In this document: positions 37,421-46,170 of the stretch, piece by piece
Layout of the letters: each line of letters starts with the position of its first letter
Numbering within the stretch: the first letter of the stretch is position 1
NCBI RefSeq assembly: GCF_009749465.1
Contig: NZ_WBIS01000001.1
Location: 62,001 to 126,000 of the forward strand
Direction: 5' to 3'
DNA length: 64,000 nt
Source of the DNA: Agromyces terreus
Lineage (GTDB): Bacteria; Actinomycetota; Actinomycetes; Actinomycetales; Microbacteriaceae
The notes under the pieces: model-generated
What the model was told of the DNA's origin: nothing
Seen by the model: only the letters and a program-made list of their open reading frames with translations
Database searches by the model: none
Program-made: the position numbers and the translations under genes

Positions 37421-38515
37421 ATGTCCAACACCGCGCAGGTGAAACCGCACACGCCCTTCCGAAGGGTCGTCGGCGTCGCCGTCGGGCTCATCGCCCTCGT
37501 CGGGGTGCTGGTGCTCGCGTTCTCGTGGCCCTCGGTCACCTCCGAGGCGAAGGACCTGCCGATCGCGATCGCGGGCCCCGAGCAGGCCGTCGACGCCACG
37601 TCCGAGGTCGTCGAGGAGAACGCCGACGGCGCCATCGCCCTCGAGACCGTCGACGACCGCGACGAGGCCGTCGAGGCCATCGAGACGCGCGAGGTGTACG
37701 GCGCCATCCTGCTCGGCGAGCAGCCCGAGGTGCTCACGGCATCGGGCGCCAGTGCGGCCGTCAGCCAGATGCTCACGGGCATCGCCGCGAAGCTGCAGGA
37801 GGGCGGCAATGCGCAGGCCCAGGCCGCTGCGGCCGCGGCCGGCGCACCGGCTCCCGCGACCATCGTCGTGCAGGTCACCGACATCGTGCCGCTCGCCGAC
37901 ACCGATGCGCGCGGCACGGGCATCGCCACCGCGATGTTCCCGCTCGTGCTCGGCGGCATGATCGGCGGCATCATGATCTCGCTCACGATCATCGGCGCGA
38001 TGCGCCGGGTCGTTGCCGTGATCGTCTACGGCGCGGGTGCGGGGCTCCTGCTCTCCGCTGTGCTCGGCGGCTGGTTCGGAGCGCTCCAGGGCGGGTACTG
38101 GGCGGATGCCGCGGCGCTCGGGCTCGCGGTCATGGCCATCGCCGCCCCCATCACCGGGTTGGTCGCGCTCATCGGCCGCGCCGGCATCGCGTTCGGGCCC
38201 GTCGTGTTCCTGCTGTTCTCGAACCCGCTCTCGAGCGCTGCGGCCCCGAAGGAGTTCCTGCTCGCCCCGTGGGGCGAGGTCGGCCAGTGGTTCCCGCCGG
38301 GAGCGGCCGCCACCCTCCTCCGCGACCTCTCGTACTTCCCCGACGCCGACGCGTCCTTCCCCTGGCTCGTGCTCGGCGCGTGGGCGGTCGGCGGGCTCCT
38401 CCTCTCGGTGGTCGGCCACTTCCGCACCGCGGGCGGTGCCGAGTCCGACGCAGAGGCCGATGCCGACGCCAAGGCCGAGGCCGCGGTGCGCACGGGCTCA
38501 CTGGCCGCCGTCTGA
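37421..38515 (+). CDS. ABC-2/Pip-like membrane permease controlled by TetR
   Basis: 364 residues. One N-terminal helix (about 16-38), a soluble outside stretch of some 120 residues with an Ala-rich end, then five or six helices (about 170-345) and a charged tail. This is the topology of YhgE/Pip-type and ABC-2-like exporter permeases. No ATPase is next to it. Efflux of a toxic compound sensed by the TetR protein is a reasonable guess. AGGAG is five bases before the ATG. Confidence 0.8.
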   Translation: MSNTAQVKPHTPFRRVVGVAVGLIALVGVLVLAFSWPSVTSEAKDLPIAIAGPEQAVDATSEVVEENADGAIALETVDDRDEAVEAIETREVYGAILLGEQPEVLTASGASAAVSQMLTGIAAKLQEGGNAQAQAAAAAAGAPAPATIVVQVTDIVPLADTDARGTGIATAMFPLVLGGMIGGIMISLTIIGAMRRVVAVIVYGAGAGLLLSAVLGGWFGALQGGYWADAAALGLAVMAIAAPITGLVALIGRAGIAFGPVVFLLFSNPLSSAAAPKEFLLAPWGEVGQWFPPGAAATLLRDLSYFPDADASFPWLVLGAWAVGGLLLSVVGHFRTAGGAESDAEADADAKAEAAVRTGSLAAV

Positions 38516-38574
38516 CGCCGCAGCGAACCGCGTCGTTCGACGCGGTCGATCGGGGCGTCGGGCCGACGTGCCGG

Positions 38575-38940
38575 TCAGCCTGCCAGACGGCTGCGGCCGT
38601 GGATGAGGCCGCTCACGGCCGCGACCACGGCGAACACGATCGCGACGACCGGCTGACCGAGGGTCCACCACGCGAGGGCGGCACTCGTGAAGACGACGAT
38701 CTCGACGAGCGCCTGGGCGAACAGGTCGATGTGGAACACCGCCTTCGGCGAGAGGAACAGCGCCCACACGAGGATCGCCAGTGCGGGGGCGCCGATGCCG
38801 ATGAGGATGCCGGGCCACGGCAACGGGAACGCCAGGAAGCCCCAGATGCCGAGGCTCACGAACGCGAAGAGCTCCAGCAGGAAGCGGAGGATGTCGTTCG
38901 GGCCGATCTTGGGCTGGGGCTGGGGGACTGCGGTGCTCAC
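38575..38940 (-). CDS. YrdB-family (DUF2568) small membrane protein
   Basis: 121 residues with four helices. The segment Asn-Asp-Ile-Leu-Arg-Phe-Leu-Leu-Glu-Leu at the first helix is typical of the YrdB/DUF2568 family, whose function is unknown. The start is GTG at 38940. TAGGCT (plus 38954-38949) ends eight bases upstream and no ribosome site is seen, so the transcript is probably leaderless. Confidence 0.8.
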   Translation of the reverse strand: MSTAVPQPQPKIGPNDILRFLLELFAFVSLGIWGFLAFPLPWPGILIGIGAPALAILVWALFLSPKAVFHIDLFAQALVEIVVFTSAALAWWTLGQPVVAIVFAVVAAVSGLIHGRSRLAG

Positions 38941-39047
38941 GGGAATCCAGCCTACTTCGCGGAGCGGCAGGCAACCGCCTCGCAGGGTTTCGGCCGGCTC
39001 CGGCCGGCCCGCGGCATCCGCTCGCCCTCAGGATCCCGCTCGCCCGC

Positions 39048-39070
39048 GGCATCCGCTCGCAACGGATGCC
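39048..39070 (-). terminator. Hairpin after purU
   Basis: GGCATCCG (39048-39055) pairs with CGGATGCC (39063-39070) around a seven-base loop, 26 bases beyond the purU stop on the minus strand. Further GGCATCCGCTCG copies lie in the same gap (38956-39095). Confidence 0.5.
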
Positions 39071-39095
39071 CCGCCCTCGAAGCGATGCTCGGAGC

Positions 39096-39968
39096 TCAGC
39101 GGAAGATGATCGTGCGCGCCCCGTCGAGCAGCACGCGACGCTCGGCGAACCACTTGACGGCCTGACTGAGGGTGCGGCTCTCTTCGTCCTGGCCGATGGC
39201 GACGAGCTCGGACACCGAGCGCGAGTGATCGACGCGCACCACGTTCTGCTCGATGATCGGGCCCTCGTCGAGATCGCTCGTGACGAAGTGGGCCGTCGCG
39301 CCGATGAGCTTCACGCCGCGGGCGTGCGCCTGACGGTACGGGTTCGCTCCCTTGAAACCGGGCAGGAAGGAGTGGTGGATGTTGATGCAGCGGCCGGCGA
39401 GCGCCTCGCAGAGCTCGGGCGAGAGGATCTGCATGTACCGCGCGAGGACGACGAGCTCGATGGAATGCGCGTCGACCGCCTCGAGCACGCGGGCCTCGAA
39501 CGAGGCCTTCGCCTCGGGCGAGGTGACCGCCGCCGACTCGAACGGCACCCCGTAGAAGTCCACGAGATCGCGCAGCGTGCCGTGGTTCGACAGCACCAGG
39601 GGGATCTCGACCGGCAACTGGCCGGCATGCTGGCGGAACAGCAGGTCGTTCACGCAGTGCCCGGCGGTCGACGTCAGCACGAGCGTGCGGAGCGGCCGGC
39701 CCACCTCGTCGAGCTCCCAGCTCATGTCCCACCGCGCGGTGACGGGCTCGAGCGCGGCCTCGAACTCGTCTCGCTGCGCGGGCGACTCGATCTGCACGCG
39801 CATGAAGAACCGACCGGTCTCGGTGCTCGCGAACTGCTGGCTCTCGGAGATGTTGCCGCGCGCCGCGACGATCGCCCCGCTGATCGCGTGCACGATGCCG
39901 GGCGAATCGATGCAGCTGAGGGTCAGGACCCAGTGGTTCAGGCGTTCGGGGGCGGCATCCGCGGTCAT
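39096..39968 (-). CDS. purU: Formyltetrahydrofolate deformylase
   Basis: 290 residues. The N-terminal ACT domain (about 12-90, starting Leu-Thr-Leu-Ser-Cys-Ile-Asp-Ser-Pro-Gly-Ile-Val) is followed by a formyltransferase-fold catalytic domain with His-His-Ser-Phe-Leu-Pro-Gly-Phe-Lys-Gly and a late Asp-Glu-Gly-Pro-Ile-Ile. It hydrolyses 10-formyl-THF to formate and THF, balancing the one-carbon pool used by PurN and PurH. TACGCT (plus 39980-39975) ends six bases before the ATG, again a leaderless-type start. Confidence 0.95.
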   Translation of the reverse strand: MTADAAPERLNHWVLTLSCIDSPGIVHAISGAIVAARGNISESQQFASTETGRFFMRVQIESPAQRDEFEAALEPVTARWDMSWELDEVGRPLRTLVLTSTAGHCVNDLLFRQHAGQLPVEIPLVLSNHGTLRDLVDFYGVPFESAAVTSPEAKASFEARVLEAVDAHSIELVVLARYMQILSPELCEALAGRCINIHHSFLPGFKGANPYRQAHARGVKLIGATAHFVTSDLDEGPIIEQNVVRVDHSRSVSELVAIGQDEESRTLSQAVKWFAERRVLLDGARTIIFR

Positions 39969-40016
39969 TCGCCCAGCGTACCGGGCGCGCCGATGCCGCC
40001 GGCGCGGGCCAGCGCG

Positions 40017-42023
40017 TCAGCCCCGGGTGATGCCCGCCGACGGACCGGTGCGATCGCCCGAGACGTACCGCACACTGACGTCGGTGAAGTTCGAGATGAG
40101 CGCGAGCAGGCTTCCGGATGCCGCGGCGCGGCCGTTGCCGTCGAGGGTCACGTCGAATCCCAGCACGCGGGCGATGCGCACCTCGACCGTCGCGCCCGGC
40201 ACGCCACGGAGCTCGCCGCGCCACCCGACGCCGCTCGGAGTGAGCACGAGCTGCGGGCTCGACAGCTGCACCGCGACGACCGTCGGCTCGGAGCGATTGC
40301 CCGCGGCGTCGGTCTGCGTCACGGCGATCGAGGTGGTTCCGGCCGGCAGGCCCTGCACGGCGAGGCTCCAGGCACCCGCGTCGTCGGCGGTCGTCGACGC
40401 GGTGCGGCCCTCGAAGGCCGCGACGATGCTCGCCAGGGGTTCGGCCGTGCCCGAGAGGATCGGGTCGACGAGTCCGCCCGCGGTGTCGGGCGCGGCCACG
40501 GTCGGCGCGAGGGCGACGGTGTCGGTCGGTTCGGGGGTGGGCGTCGGTTCGGGCGTCGGCGTCGGCGTGGGTTCGGGGGTGGGTTCGGGTTCGGGTTCGC
40601 GGGTGGGTTCCGGCGTGGGGGTGGGTTCGGGGGTCGCCTCGGGGGTGGTGGTCGGCGCGGGTTCTGGGGCCGGGTCCGGGCTCGGTGCCGGTGCCGGGAC
40701 GCTCGGGGCGGTGGGCTCGCTCGGCGCCGGACGAGGATCGGTCGGGCGGGCGAGCGGCGCGATCGGCGGTGCCACGTCGATCGGCGGATCGATCGGCTCG
40801 GCCGGGACCGGCGACGGGGGCGCGGGAGTCACCGGCACGACGGCGACCGGCGGTTCGACGGAAACGGGGTCGGAGCCTTCTGAGCCCGCTGAGGTGCCCG
40901 AGGCTGCGGTGATGGGCTCCGACGCCGCCTCAGGCGCGGCGAGCGACGGGAGCACCACGGCGACCGCCACCGCGGCGGCGGCGAGCGTCAGCACGCCGAT
41001 GCCGGTGCCGATCGCGACGCTGCCGAGTCCGGCTGCGGAGCCGCCGCCCGCCGCTGCGGCGGCCGCGGAGCCGCCCGCCCCGGCAGAACCGCCGGCCCCG
41101 GCGCTGCCCGCGGATGCGCTGCCCGCGGATGCGCTTGCCGATGAAGCGCCGCCCGCGGACGTACCGCCCGCCGCGCCGCCCGCCGAACCGCTCGTGCCGA
41201 TGCCGGCCGCGCCGAGGGCGACGTTGGTGACGGGTGCGCCCTGCGAGAGCCAGGCCGAGTAGGCGGTGGCGCCGCCGACGCCGGCGACGAGCGGCAGCAG
41301 CACGAGGGCGAGCCGGGAGCCGACCTCGCGTGCCTCGGCCGCGACGATCGTGCAGCGCGCGCAGTCGTCGAGGTGGTTCTCGAGGCGGCCGGTCTCGCGG
41401 TTGCCGAGCTTGCCGCGCGTGTAGGTGCCGAGACGCTCGATGCTCCAGTCGCACTCGGGCTCGTTCTTCGCGTCGCGCAGGTGCGCCCGGATCCAGGCCT
41501 GGCGCAGCCCCTCGCGAGCGCGATAGGCGAGGGCGGCGGTGCTGTTCGCGCTCATGCCGACGAGGGGCGCGATCTGGGCGGGGGTCATGCGCTCGACCTC
41601 TGAGTACCAGAGCACCTCCTGCCAGCGGGTCGGCAGCGATCTGAACGCCTGCGCGGTCGTCGAACGGTCGAGGGCGTCGAGGGTCGCGGCCTCGTTGGTG
41701 TCGGGGTCTTCGAACGATTCGAGGGTGTCGAGCGTGGTCTCGCGCCGGGACCGCCCCCAGCTCGACGCGGTGTTGCGCACGGTCGTGAACAGGTACGGCC
41801 GGAACGCGCCCGTCGGCCCTCCGCCGGCGAGCAGGGCGTCGTAGATGCGCGTGAACGACTCGGAGACGAGGTCGTCGGGGTCGAGGGAGCTGTACGACCG
41901 GGCGACGGTGCGGGCGGCCGGGGCGTGGCGCTGCCAGAGCTCGCCGTACGCGGCGCGGTCGCCGTCGCGCACGCGCTCGATGAGCGCGGCGTCGGCCGAG
42001 GGCGCTTCGCGGACGCGAGGCAT
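40017..42023 (-). CDS. ECF-type sigma factor fused to a ZAS-like motif, membrane segments and Ig-like domain
   Basis: 668 residues, far longer than the 200 of a normal ECF sigma factor. Residues 14-90 are sigma region 2 (Asp-Pro-Asp-Asp-Leu-Val-Ser-Glu-Ser-Phe) and 125-180 sigma region 4. H217-C221-C224 is a His-x3-Cys-x2-Cys motif as in zinc anti-sigma factors. Hydrophobic helices follow at about 238-256 and 335-361, with a Gly/Ala/Ser-rich link between them. A Pro-Thr-Glu-rich rod (about 385-505) and a beta-type Ig-like domain to the end would lie outside the cell. The protein thus resembles sigma and anti-sigma factor in one chain, perhaps released by proteolysis (ECF53-like design). AGGAG precedes the ATG. 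Confidence 0.85.
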   Translation of the reverse strand: MPRVREAPSADAALIERVRDGDRAAYGELWQRHAPAARTVARSYSSLDPDDLVSESFTRIYDALLAGGGPTGAFRPYLFTTVRNTASSWGRSRRETTLDTLESFEDPDTNEAATLDALDRSTTAQAFRSLPTRWQEVLWYSEVERMTPAQIAPLVGMSANSTAALAYRAREGLRQAWIRAHLRDAKNEPECDWSIERLGTYTRGKLGNRETGRLENHLDDCARCTIVAAEAREVGSRLALVLLPLVAGVGGATAYSAWLSQGAPVTNVALGAAGIGTSGSAGGAAGGTSAGGASSASASAGSASAGSAGAGGSAGAGGSAAAAAAGGGSAAGLGSVAIGTGIGVLTLAAAAVAVAVVLPSLAAPEAASEPITAASGTSAGSEGSDPVSVEPPVAVVPVTPAPPSPVPAEPIDPPIDVAPPIAPLARPTDPRPAPSEPTAPSVPAPAPSPDPAPEPAPTTTPEATPEPTPTPEPTREPEPEPTPEPTPTPTPEPTPTPEPTDTVALAPTVAAPDTAGGLVDPILSGTAEPLASIVAAFEGRTASTTADDAGAWSLAVQGLPAGTTSIAVTQTDAAGNRSEPTVVAVQLSSPQLVLTPSGVGWRGELRGVPGATVEVRIARVLGFDVTLDGNGRAAASGSLLALISNFTDVSVRYVSGDRTGPSAGITRG
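40524..40690 (-). repeat. Pro-Thr-Glu coding repeat inside the sigma-factor fusion gene
   Basis: A run of GGTTCGGG, GGTGGG and GGCGTCGG-type hexamers encodes alternating Pro-Thr and Pro-Glu pairs. It forms the wall-spanning rod between membrane and Ig-like domain. The low complexity makes it prone to length change between strains. Confidence 0.7.
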
Positions 42024-42083
42024 GGCGTCTCCTGGGGGTTCGGGTTCGGGTGCTTCCGACCGAGAGACGGGACCTGGGCGGGA

Positions 42084-42148
42084 TCATGACGCGGTTCGGG
42101 GCGGGCTGGATCCCATTCCACCAGATTTCTCAGGTTTCCGCGTCATGA
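42084..42148. promoter_or_regulatory. Long-spaced inverted repeat before the sigma-factor gene
   Basis: TCATGACGCGG (42084-42094) and CCGCGTCATGA (42138-42148) are perfect 11-base inverted copies separated by 43 bases. They lie 61-125 bases upstream of the sigma-factor start. On the minus strand GGAAACC (42139-42133), an ECF-type -35 sequence, overlaps one arm. The remaining part of the 42024-42345 gap is mostly featureless up to the nagA terminator. Confidence 0.45.
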
Positions 42149-42278
42149 ATCGGTTGCGGTTGCGTCTCACAGGTGAGGGCGTCCACGGGAGGCCCTTGCG
42201 GACGGCCGGCATGTGGACCCCAATCGCGTGCCGGTCGGCCGCTCGACCGGCGGACCATGGGGGTGGTCATCGGTCGCC

Positions 42279-42323
42279 TGAGCGGTTTCGGAGGCGAAGG
42301 GGAACACGCCTCCGGACCGCTCA
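42279..42323 (-). terminator. Terminator of the aga/nag operon
   Basis: Two eight-base-pair stems in series (TGAGCGGT/ACCGCTCA and CGGAGGCG/CGCCTCCG) with a small internal loop and a ten-base apex lie 23 bases past the nagA stop. Confidence 0.7.
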
Positions 42324-42345
42324 CCGGCGTGGGCCGGCGATCGCG

Positions 42346-43506
42346 TCAGGCGAGTCGGACGCCCGCGCCCCAGACCGCCTCGACGCCGAGATCGTCGTCG
42401 AGGAGCACGGCGTCGGCCGCGAAGCCGGCCTCGAGACGGCCGAGCTCGTGCCCCCGTCCGATCGCGGCGGCCGGCACCTCGGTGAGCGCGGCCACCGCGG
42501 TCTCGAGGTCGATGCCCGCCTCGACGACCGCCTGTCGCAGCGCGACGTCCTGCGTCAGGGTCGAGCCCGCGATGGATCGACCGTGGACGAGACGTGCGAC
42601 GCCGTCGACCACGTCGACCTCGAGCGAGCCGAGGATGTAGCGGCCGTCGGAGGAGCCCGTGGCGGCCATCGCGTCGGTGACGAGCGCGATGCGACCGGGA
42701 GCGCCCGCGAAGGCGAGCCGGACGACGTCGGGGTGCACGTGCACGCCGTCGTTCACGATCTCGAGGGTGACCTCGGGAGAGCGCATCGCCGCGACGACGG
42801 GGCCGGGCACGCGGTGGTGGATGCCGCGCATGCCGTTGAACGCGTGGGTGAGCAGGGTCGCGCCGGCCTCGAACGCGGCGAGCGCCGTCTCGAAGTCGGC
42901 GCCCGTGTGGCCGACGGCGACGCGGACGCCGGCGTCGACGAAGCGACCGATCGCGTCGAGGGCGCCGTCGTGCTCGGGAGCCATGGTGATCTGCACGAGC
43001 GTGCCGTTCGCGGCGTCGATGAGGCGATCGACGGAGGCCGCGTCGGCCGTGCGCAGCAGCGCCGGGTCGTGCGCCCCGCGGAACTCGGTGTCGAGGAACG
43101 GCCCCTCGAGGTGCGACCCGAGCACGCGGGGGTCGCGCTCGGCGAAGGCCGCGATGACCCGCAGTTGGGCGGCGAGGTCGTCGACCCCTGCGGTCACGAG
43201 CGAGAGCACCGACCTGGTCGTGCCGTGCGCGTTGTGCACGGCGAGGATGCGCTCAACGGCCTCGGCGCCCTCGTCGGCGGCCGCACCGCCCGCACCGTGG
43301 CAGTGGAGGTCGATGAACCCGGGAGCGAGACGGCGCCCCGCGGCATCCGTCGTCGTGGCATCGGAGGGGAGCCCGTCGCGCCAGTCGTCGCCGGTGCCCA
43401 CGGACGCGACCCGGTCGCCGTCGAAGCGGACCCAGGCGTCGTCGAGGATGCCGGTCGGGCGGATCAGACGGGCGGAATGGATGACGTGCGTCGTGCCGAT
43501 GCTCAC
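42346..43506 (-). CDS. nagA: N-acetylglucosamine-6-phosphate (or GalNAc-6-phosphate) deacetylase
   Basis: 386 residues of the amidohydrolase fold. The metal site shows Asp-Leu-His-Cys-His-Gly near residue 67, Glu in His-Leu-Glu-Gly-Pro-Phe (134 region), and His in Gly-His-Thr-Gly-Ala and Thr-His-Ala-Phe-Asn-Gly-Met. The catalytic Asp is in Val-Thr-Asp-Ala-Met-Ala. It removes acetate from GlcNAc-6-P. As the last gene of an aga-type operon it may act on GalNAc-6-P (AgaA role), and as the only deacetylase here it may serve both loci. The start overlaps the DeoR gene stop by four bases. Confidence 0.93.
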   Translation of the reverse strand: MSIGTTHVIHSARLIRPTGILDDAWVRFDGDRVASVGTGDDWRDGLPSDATTTDAAGRRLAPGFIDLHCHGAGGAAADEGAEAVERILAVHNAHGTTRSVLSLVTAGVDDLAAQLRVIAAFAERDPRVLGSHLEGPFLDTEFRGAHDPALLRTADAASVDRLIDAANGTLVQITMAPEHDGALDAIGRFVDAGVRVAVGHTGADFETALAAFEAGATLLTHAFNGMRGIHHRVPGPVVAAMRSPEVTLEIVNDGVHVHPDVVRLAFAGAPGRIALVTDAMAATGSSDGRYILGSLEVDVVDGVARLVHGRSIAGSTLTQDVALRQAVVEAGIDLETAVAALTEVPAAAIGRGHELGRLEAGFAADAVLLDDDLGVEAVWGAGVRLA

Positions 43507-44291
43507 GAGGCAACGATAACGTCGAAGCCGTACTCGGCGAGACGCTGACGCTGCTCGGCGGTCGCGCCGTCGTCGGTGATCACCGATGCGAAGAGCCGAC
43601 GCGAACCGACCGCCGCGAAGGCGCGCTTGTCGATCTTCGACGAATCGGCCACGAGCACCGCGTGCGCGGCACGCGAGGCCATGAGCGAGTTGACGGCGGC
43701 CTCGCGCTCGTCGTGCGAGGTCGGCCCGACCACGGCGTCGATGCCGTTGACGCCGATGAACGCGAGATCGAGGGTCGTGCTGCCGAGCACGGTCTCGGCG
43801 TAGGAGCCGACGAGCTCGTAGGAGCGGGCGTGCACGACGCCGCCGGTCACGACCGTCTTGATCTGCGGGCGCACGGCGAGCTGCATGGCGATGTTCAACG
43901 CGTTCGTGACGACCGTGAGGCCGGGGTCGGCGGCGGGCTCCATGATGTCGGCGCGCGACATGAGCGCATCGGCGATGGCGGTCGCCGTGGTGCCGCCGCA
44001 GAGCCCGATGACGGCGCCGCGCGGCACCATGGCGCTCGCCGCACGGGCGATCGCGGCCTTCGCGTTCGGGTTCTGCTGGTTCTTGTATCGGATCGGCAGG
44101 TCGTAGGCGACCGAGTGCGCGACCGCTCCGCCCCGCGTGCGGGTGAGCAGCTGCTGCTGGGCGAGCGCGTCGAGGTCGCGCCTCGCGGTCGCGGCGGAGA
44201 CCCCGAGCCGTTCGACGATCTGCTCGACCTCGACCTGGTTGTCTTCGGCGAGGAGGTCGAGCACGGCGCTGAGGCGCTCGGCACGGTTCAT
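43503..44291 (-). CDS. DeoR-family regulator (AgaR-like)
   Basis: 262 residues. The N-terminal DeoR helix-turn-helix has Val-Ser-Ala-Ala-Thr-Ala-Arg-Arg-Asp-Leu (residues 31-40). The C-terminal domain has the sugar-phosphate-binding Gly-Leu-Cys-Gly-Gly-Thr-Thr motif and Asp-Leu-Ala-Phe-Ile-Gly-Val-Asn-Gly. Such proteins usually repress sugar operons until a sugar phosphate binds. It lies inside the operon it probably controls, between aldolase and deacetylase genes, coupled by ATGA overlaps on both sides. Targets may be the inverted repeats between 48037 and 48400. Confidence 0.93.
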   Translation of the reverse strand: MNRAERLSAVLDLLAEDNQVEVEQIVERLGVSAATARRDLDALAQQQLLTRTRGGAVAHSVAYDLPIRYKNQQNPNAKAAIARAASAMVPRGAVIGLCGGTTATAIADALMSRADIMEPAADPGLTVVTNALNIAMQLAVRPQIKTVVTGGVVHARSYELVGSYAETVLGSTTLDLAFIGVNGIDAVVGPTSHDEREAAVNSLMASRAAHAVLVADSSKIDKRAFAAVGSRRLFASVITDDGATAEQRQRLAEYGFDVIVAS

Positions 44292-45142
44292 GCGGGGCGG
44301 TCCTTTCCTGCGGATGCGAACAGGTCGAGCAGCCTCGCGGCCTCGGCGGCGAGGGCGTCCCGACCGGCGGCCAGGATCTTCCGCGAGTCTACGGTCGCGG
44401 GGTGCGCGTCGAGGTACCTGCGGACGGCGCCGGTGAACTGCACGTTCAGGTGCGTCGACACGTTGACCTTCACGAGGCCGGCGCGGATGCCCTCGACGAG
44501 GAGGTCGTCGCCCACGCCCGACGAGCCGTGCAGCACGAGCGGCACCGGCACGGCGGCGCGGAGCCGGCCGATGAGGTCGAGGTCGATCGCCGCGACCCGT
44601 TCGACCATCGCGTGCGACGAGCCGACGGCGACGGCGAGCGCCCCGACGCCGGTCTCGGCGACGAAGCGGGCGGCCTCGTCGGGATCAGTGCGCACGCCCG
44701 GCGCGTGGGCGCCGTCCTTGCCCCCGATCTCGCCGAGCTCGGCCTCGACGAGGACGCCGGCGGATGCCGCGTGGGCGACGACGCGTCGGGTGGTGGCGAC
44801 GTTCTCGGCGAAGTCGAGCTTCGCCCCGTCGTACATCACGGAACCGAAGCCGAGGTCGACGGCGCGGAGGGCGAGCTCGGGGTCCTCGGCGTGGTCGAGG
44901 TGCACGGCCACGGGCGCGCTCGAGGCCTCGGCGATCGCGAGCGTCGCACGGGCGATGGGATCGAGCGCGCCATGGTAGGCGACGCAGTTCTCCGAGATCT
45001 GGAGGATCACCGGGAGGCCGGTGCGTTCGGCGGCGGCGACGAGCGCCTCGGCGGTCTCGAGGTGCAGCACGTTGAACGCGCCGATGCCGCGTCGGGCGGC
45101 GGCCGTCTCGTCGAGCAGTCTCGCGGTGGGGGTGAGCGTCAT
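44288..45142 (-). CDS. Class II aldolase, GatY/AgaY type (tagatose-1,6-bisphosphate)
   Basis: 284 residues, the GatY/KbaY length. Zinc ligands are visible as His in Val-His-Leu-Asp-His-Ala, Glu in Glu-Ala-Glu-Leu-Gly and His in Leu-His-Gly-Ser-Ser-Gly. It would cleave tagatose-1,6-bisphosphate (or fructose-1,6-bisphosphate) to DHAP and glyceraldehyde-3-phosphate. Next to a PfkB kinase and an SIS isomerase, the tagatose route is the better fit. The ATG at 45142 overlaps the kinase stop, and the stop overlaps the DeoR start. Confidence 0.9.
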   Translation of the reverse strand: MTLTPTARLLDETAAARRGIGAFNVLHLETAEALVAAAERTGLPVILQISENCVAYHGALDPIARATLAIAEASSAPVAVHLDHAEDPELALRAVDLGFGSVMYDGAKLDFAENVATTRRVVAHAASAGVLVEAELGEIGGKDGAHAPGVRTDPDEAARFVAETGVGALAVAVGSSHAMVERVAAIDLDLIGRLRAAVPVPLVLHGSSGVGDDLLVEGIRAGLVKVNVSTHLNVQFTGAVRRYLDAHPATVDSRKILAAGRDALAAEAARLLDLFASAGKDRPA

Positions 45143-46170
45143 GCGGGGTCCTCGGTGTCGTCGGTGGCGGGTGTGTCGTCGGCGGGTGCCGCGCGGTGCG
45201 CGGGCGGGGGCGGCGCGACCTCGATCTCGGCGGCGAGTTCGCGGTGGTTCGCGCCGAGCGATCCCGCGAGCGGCGCGAGCACCGCGGATGCGGACCACGC
45301 GGTCGCGAGCCTCGCGAGGTCGCGGCGGGCGGCGGATGCCTCGGCCGTGTCGGCGTCGAACTCGAGCGGGTCGAGCAGCGAGGCGGCCATGGCCGCGACG
45401 GCCGCGTCGCCCGCGCCGGTGGCGTTGCCGCGGAGCACGCGCGGCAGTCGGGCGCGCACGGGGATGCCGTCCTCGGCCCGGCTCACGAGCATGAGGCCCT
45501 CGGTGCCGAGGGAGACGACGACGAGTCGGGCTCCGAGGTCGAGCAGGGCGCGCGCGCCGTCGACGGGGTCGGCGAGCCCGGTCGCCGCGACGAGTTCCTC
45601 GCGGTTCGGCTTCATGGCGTACGCGCCGGCGCGGGCCGCGTCGAGCATGCCGGGGCCGCTCGTGTCGACGATGACGCGCACACCGCCGGCGGCGAGCTCC
45701 CGCACGAGACGGGTCACGCGCTCGCCGGTGAAGCCGGGTGGCAGGCTCCCCGAGATCGCCGCGACCCTCGCCTTCGAGGAGCCGTCGAGCGCGAGGCTCA
45801 GGGCCTCGGCGACGAGCGACTCGGCCTCGTCGGCGCCGAGCGGGGCGCCGTGCTCGTTCAGGATCGACGCCTCCGCGGCCTCCGTGTCGACGATGGCGAT
45901 GCTGCGCCTCGTGCTGCCGGCGACGGGAACGAGCCGGTGCGGCACGCCGCTCTCGGCGAGGTCGGCCGCGAGCTCGTCGCCGGCCGTGCCGCCCGCCGTG
46001 GTGAGCGCCAGGACGTCGTGCCCCTGCGCGTGCAGGACGCGCGCGACGTTGAGGCCCTTGCCGCCCGCCCGCGCGACGCCCGCGCCGACCCGGTGGGTCT
46101 CGCCGGGGTGCAGCCCGGCGACCTGCCAGGTGAGGTCGAGCGCGGGGTTCGGCGTCACGGTCAGGATCAC
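45139..46170 (-). CDS. PfkB-family 1-phosphofructokinase/tagatose-6-phosphate kinase
   Basis: 343 residues. It starts Ile-Leu-Thr-Val-Thr-Pro-Asn-Pro-Ala-Leu-Asp, the hallmark of the FruK/LacC group. It has Gly-Gly-Lys-Gly-Leu-Asn-Val-Ala and the ATP/catalytic motif Gly-Asn-Ala-Thr-Gly-Ala-Gly-Asp-Ala with catalytic Asp. A 40-residue Pro/Ala/Asp tail is extra. In this operon it would make tagatose-1,6-bisphosphate for the aldolase. The GTG at 46170 overlaps the upstream kinase stop by four bases. Confidence 0.9.
   Translation of the reverse strand: MILTVTPNPALDLTWQVAGLHPGETHRVGAGVARAGGKGLNVARVLHAQGHDVLALTTAGGTAGDELAADLAESGVPHRLVPVAGSTRRSIAIVDTEAAEASILNEHGAPLGADEAESLVAEALSLALDGSSKARVAAISGSLPPGFTGERVTRLVRELAAGGVRVIVDTSGPGMLDAARAGAYAMKPNREELVAATGLADPVDGARALLDLGARLVVVSLGTEGLMLVSRAEDGIPVRARLPRVLRGNATGAGDAAVAAMAASLLDPLEFDADTAEASAARRDLARLATAWSASAVLAPLAGSLGANHRELAAEIEVAPPPPAHRAAPADDTPATDDTEDPA

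Noticed and set aside
42130..42324. 64-residue minus-strand frame upstream of the sigma-factor gene
   Set aside because: It would start beside the inverted repeat and run through the nagA operon terminator hairpin; no domain is visible.
42165..42345. Small RNA gene in the nagA-sigma gap
   Set aside because: Apart from the terminator hairpin there is no promoter-terminator pair or conserved fold that I can support.
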